Assembly (NCBI GenBank): GCA_024195265.1
Contig: JAJLRJ010000010.1
Coordinates: 37,792,709 to 37,856,708, forward strand
From: Dendrophyllia cribrosa
Lineage: Eukaryota > Cnidaria > Anthozoa > Scleractinia > Dendrophylliidae
Length of the DNA stretch: 64,000 bases
Reading direction: 5' to 3'
Positions 63,127 through 64,000 of the stretch are shown piece by piece. Numbering within the stretch: the first letter of the stretch is position 1; each line of letters begins with the position of its first letter. The position numbers were made by a program, and so were the translations under genes. The notes under the pieces were generated by a model, which did no database searches, had not been told where the DNA came from, and saw nothing but the letters and a program-made list of their open reading frames with translations.

Positions 63127-64000
63127 GTGCTAACAAGATCACCTGAACAAAGCACTTTGCACAGGGTACCCAACGAGAATATTTAGGAAAACGCTTATAA
63201 TGGCGATGCACTGTTTTCCACATCATTTTAGTGCCCAAAACGACACCAAAAGACTAAATTTATTTTCCGATGTTGTGAAAGTTTCAGGAGAAATTTTACT
63301 ACAGAAAACATCGGTTTTAACCTAATTTTATATTACGAATTATAGATGACTAACGCCTTTCAAACAGCTTTCCACCGAAACAATTCATTAGGTGCTTCTG
63401 TATAGCGCAGAAGATTTACCCGAAGGAAAAAGCGACAACTTTGCAGTCGTTGTTTAGAGATTCTGGTTTTAATGACTTCCGATACGAATTGAAAACCAGA
63501 AAATGTGTAATATATTCACGTCGTTAAATACAGGTCAGTTTTCAAACATCGTGACATGTTAGATACTATAAAGACTGCAAAACTTAAGTAATTGATCTTT
63601 TAAATAAACGACATTCTTTTTATAAATCACATACTTTTATAGTAATATGTTCCATTTTATACAAACATGATATTTATTACGTTTTTCAGGTTCAGGTGCA
63701 TCTGGAAATTAGTGCTGAGTTAGCCCGAATATTTCTTTTCTCCGGGAAAACTTAAGACATCGATTGTCAGCCGCCGATAAACCCATTTGGAAGATTTTAT
63801 ACTGACAAGCATGTACAAATGTCTCATTTTATCACAAGAAAATCTTGACAGCTGCAATACATCCGTTTGTTTTGACGAGTTGATAGCATTCATGTGGATA
63901 GTGATCACCATTTAAGGTTCAAGCCTCGAGGTTTAAGAGGTTTAAGCATCGCGTATTAGTATTTAAATGTTATCGACATTTATTCGGACTTTTATCAGAC

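Larger units (their letters stand above)
61912..64000. other. Upstream flank of gene 5, no gene recognised
   Basis: Would hold the promoter of gene 5 (minus strand). A direct repeat lies at 62825-63000. The 72-codon ORF at 62290-62508 has no recognised motif. Confidence 0.5.

Overview
The window is eukaryotic: AT-rich, intron-dense, with canonical GT/AG splice sites and a very heavy load of short DNA transposons (MITEs), tRNA-derived SINEs and minisatellites. Gene content (an intronless class A GPCR, a DUF4062-NACHT-WD40 protein, TMEM232-like and CXorf65-like orthologues, and a PAR-motif Cys-loop channel) together with the repeat types suggests an anthozoan cnidarian, most likely a stony coral. 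That assignment is inference; no search was run.

Layout, left to right. (1) 1-1538, minus: a class A GPCR reading frame cleanly split by a 472-bp transposon-like insertion. (2) 3432-35604, minus: a 39-exon gene of about 1715 codons. Its blocks are a possible N-myristoylation start, DUF4062, NACHT, a helical linker, WD repeats, a non-WD beta-rich insert and further WD repeats. I rebuilt it exon by exon from splice sites and codon phase. It has one in-frame TAG in exon 7 and one unresolved phase break. (3) 37815-48519, plus: a 15-exon gene (954 aa) resembling TMEM232, head to head with gene 2, with an RFX-type X-box 185 bp upstream of its ATG. (4) 50560-54376, plus: a 5-exon CXorf65 homologue (168 aa). 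(5) 55355-61911, minus: a 7-exon anionic Cys-loop receptor subunit (about 491 aa).

Introns and intergenic DNA hold at least a dozen repeat families. Several are nested, so insertion order and target-site duplications can be read directly: a TTAA MITE inside a SINE, a MITE inside a 1.5-kb TTAA element with an empty-site paralogue 8 kb away, a 142-bp insert with a 9-bp duplication, and a MITE inside a MITE. The five genes do not form an obvious pathway. The X-box and the family assignments of genes 3 and 4 weakly suggest ciliary or sperm expression for the central pair. No CRISPR, operon or bacterial feature is present.
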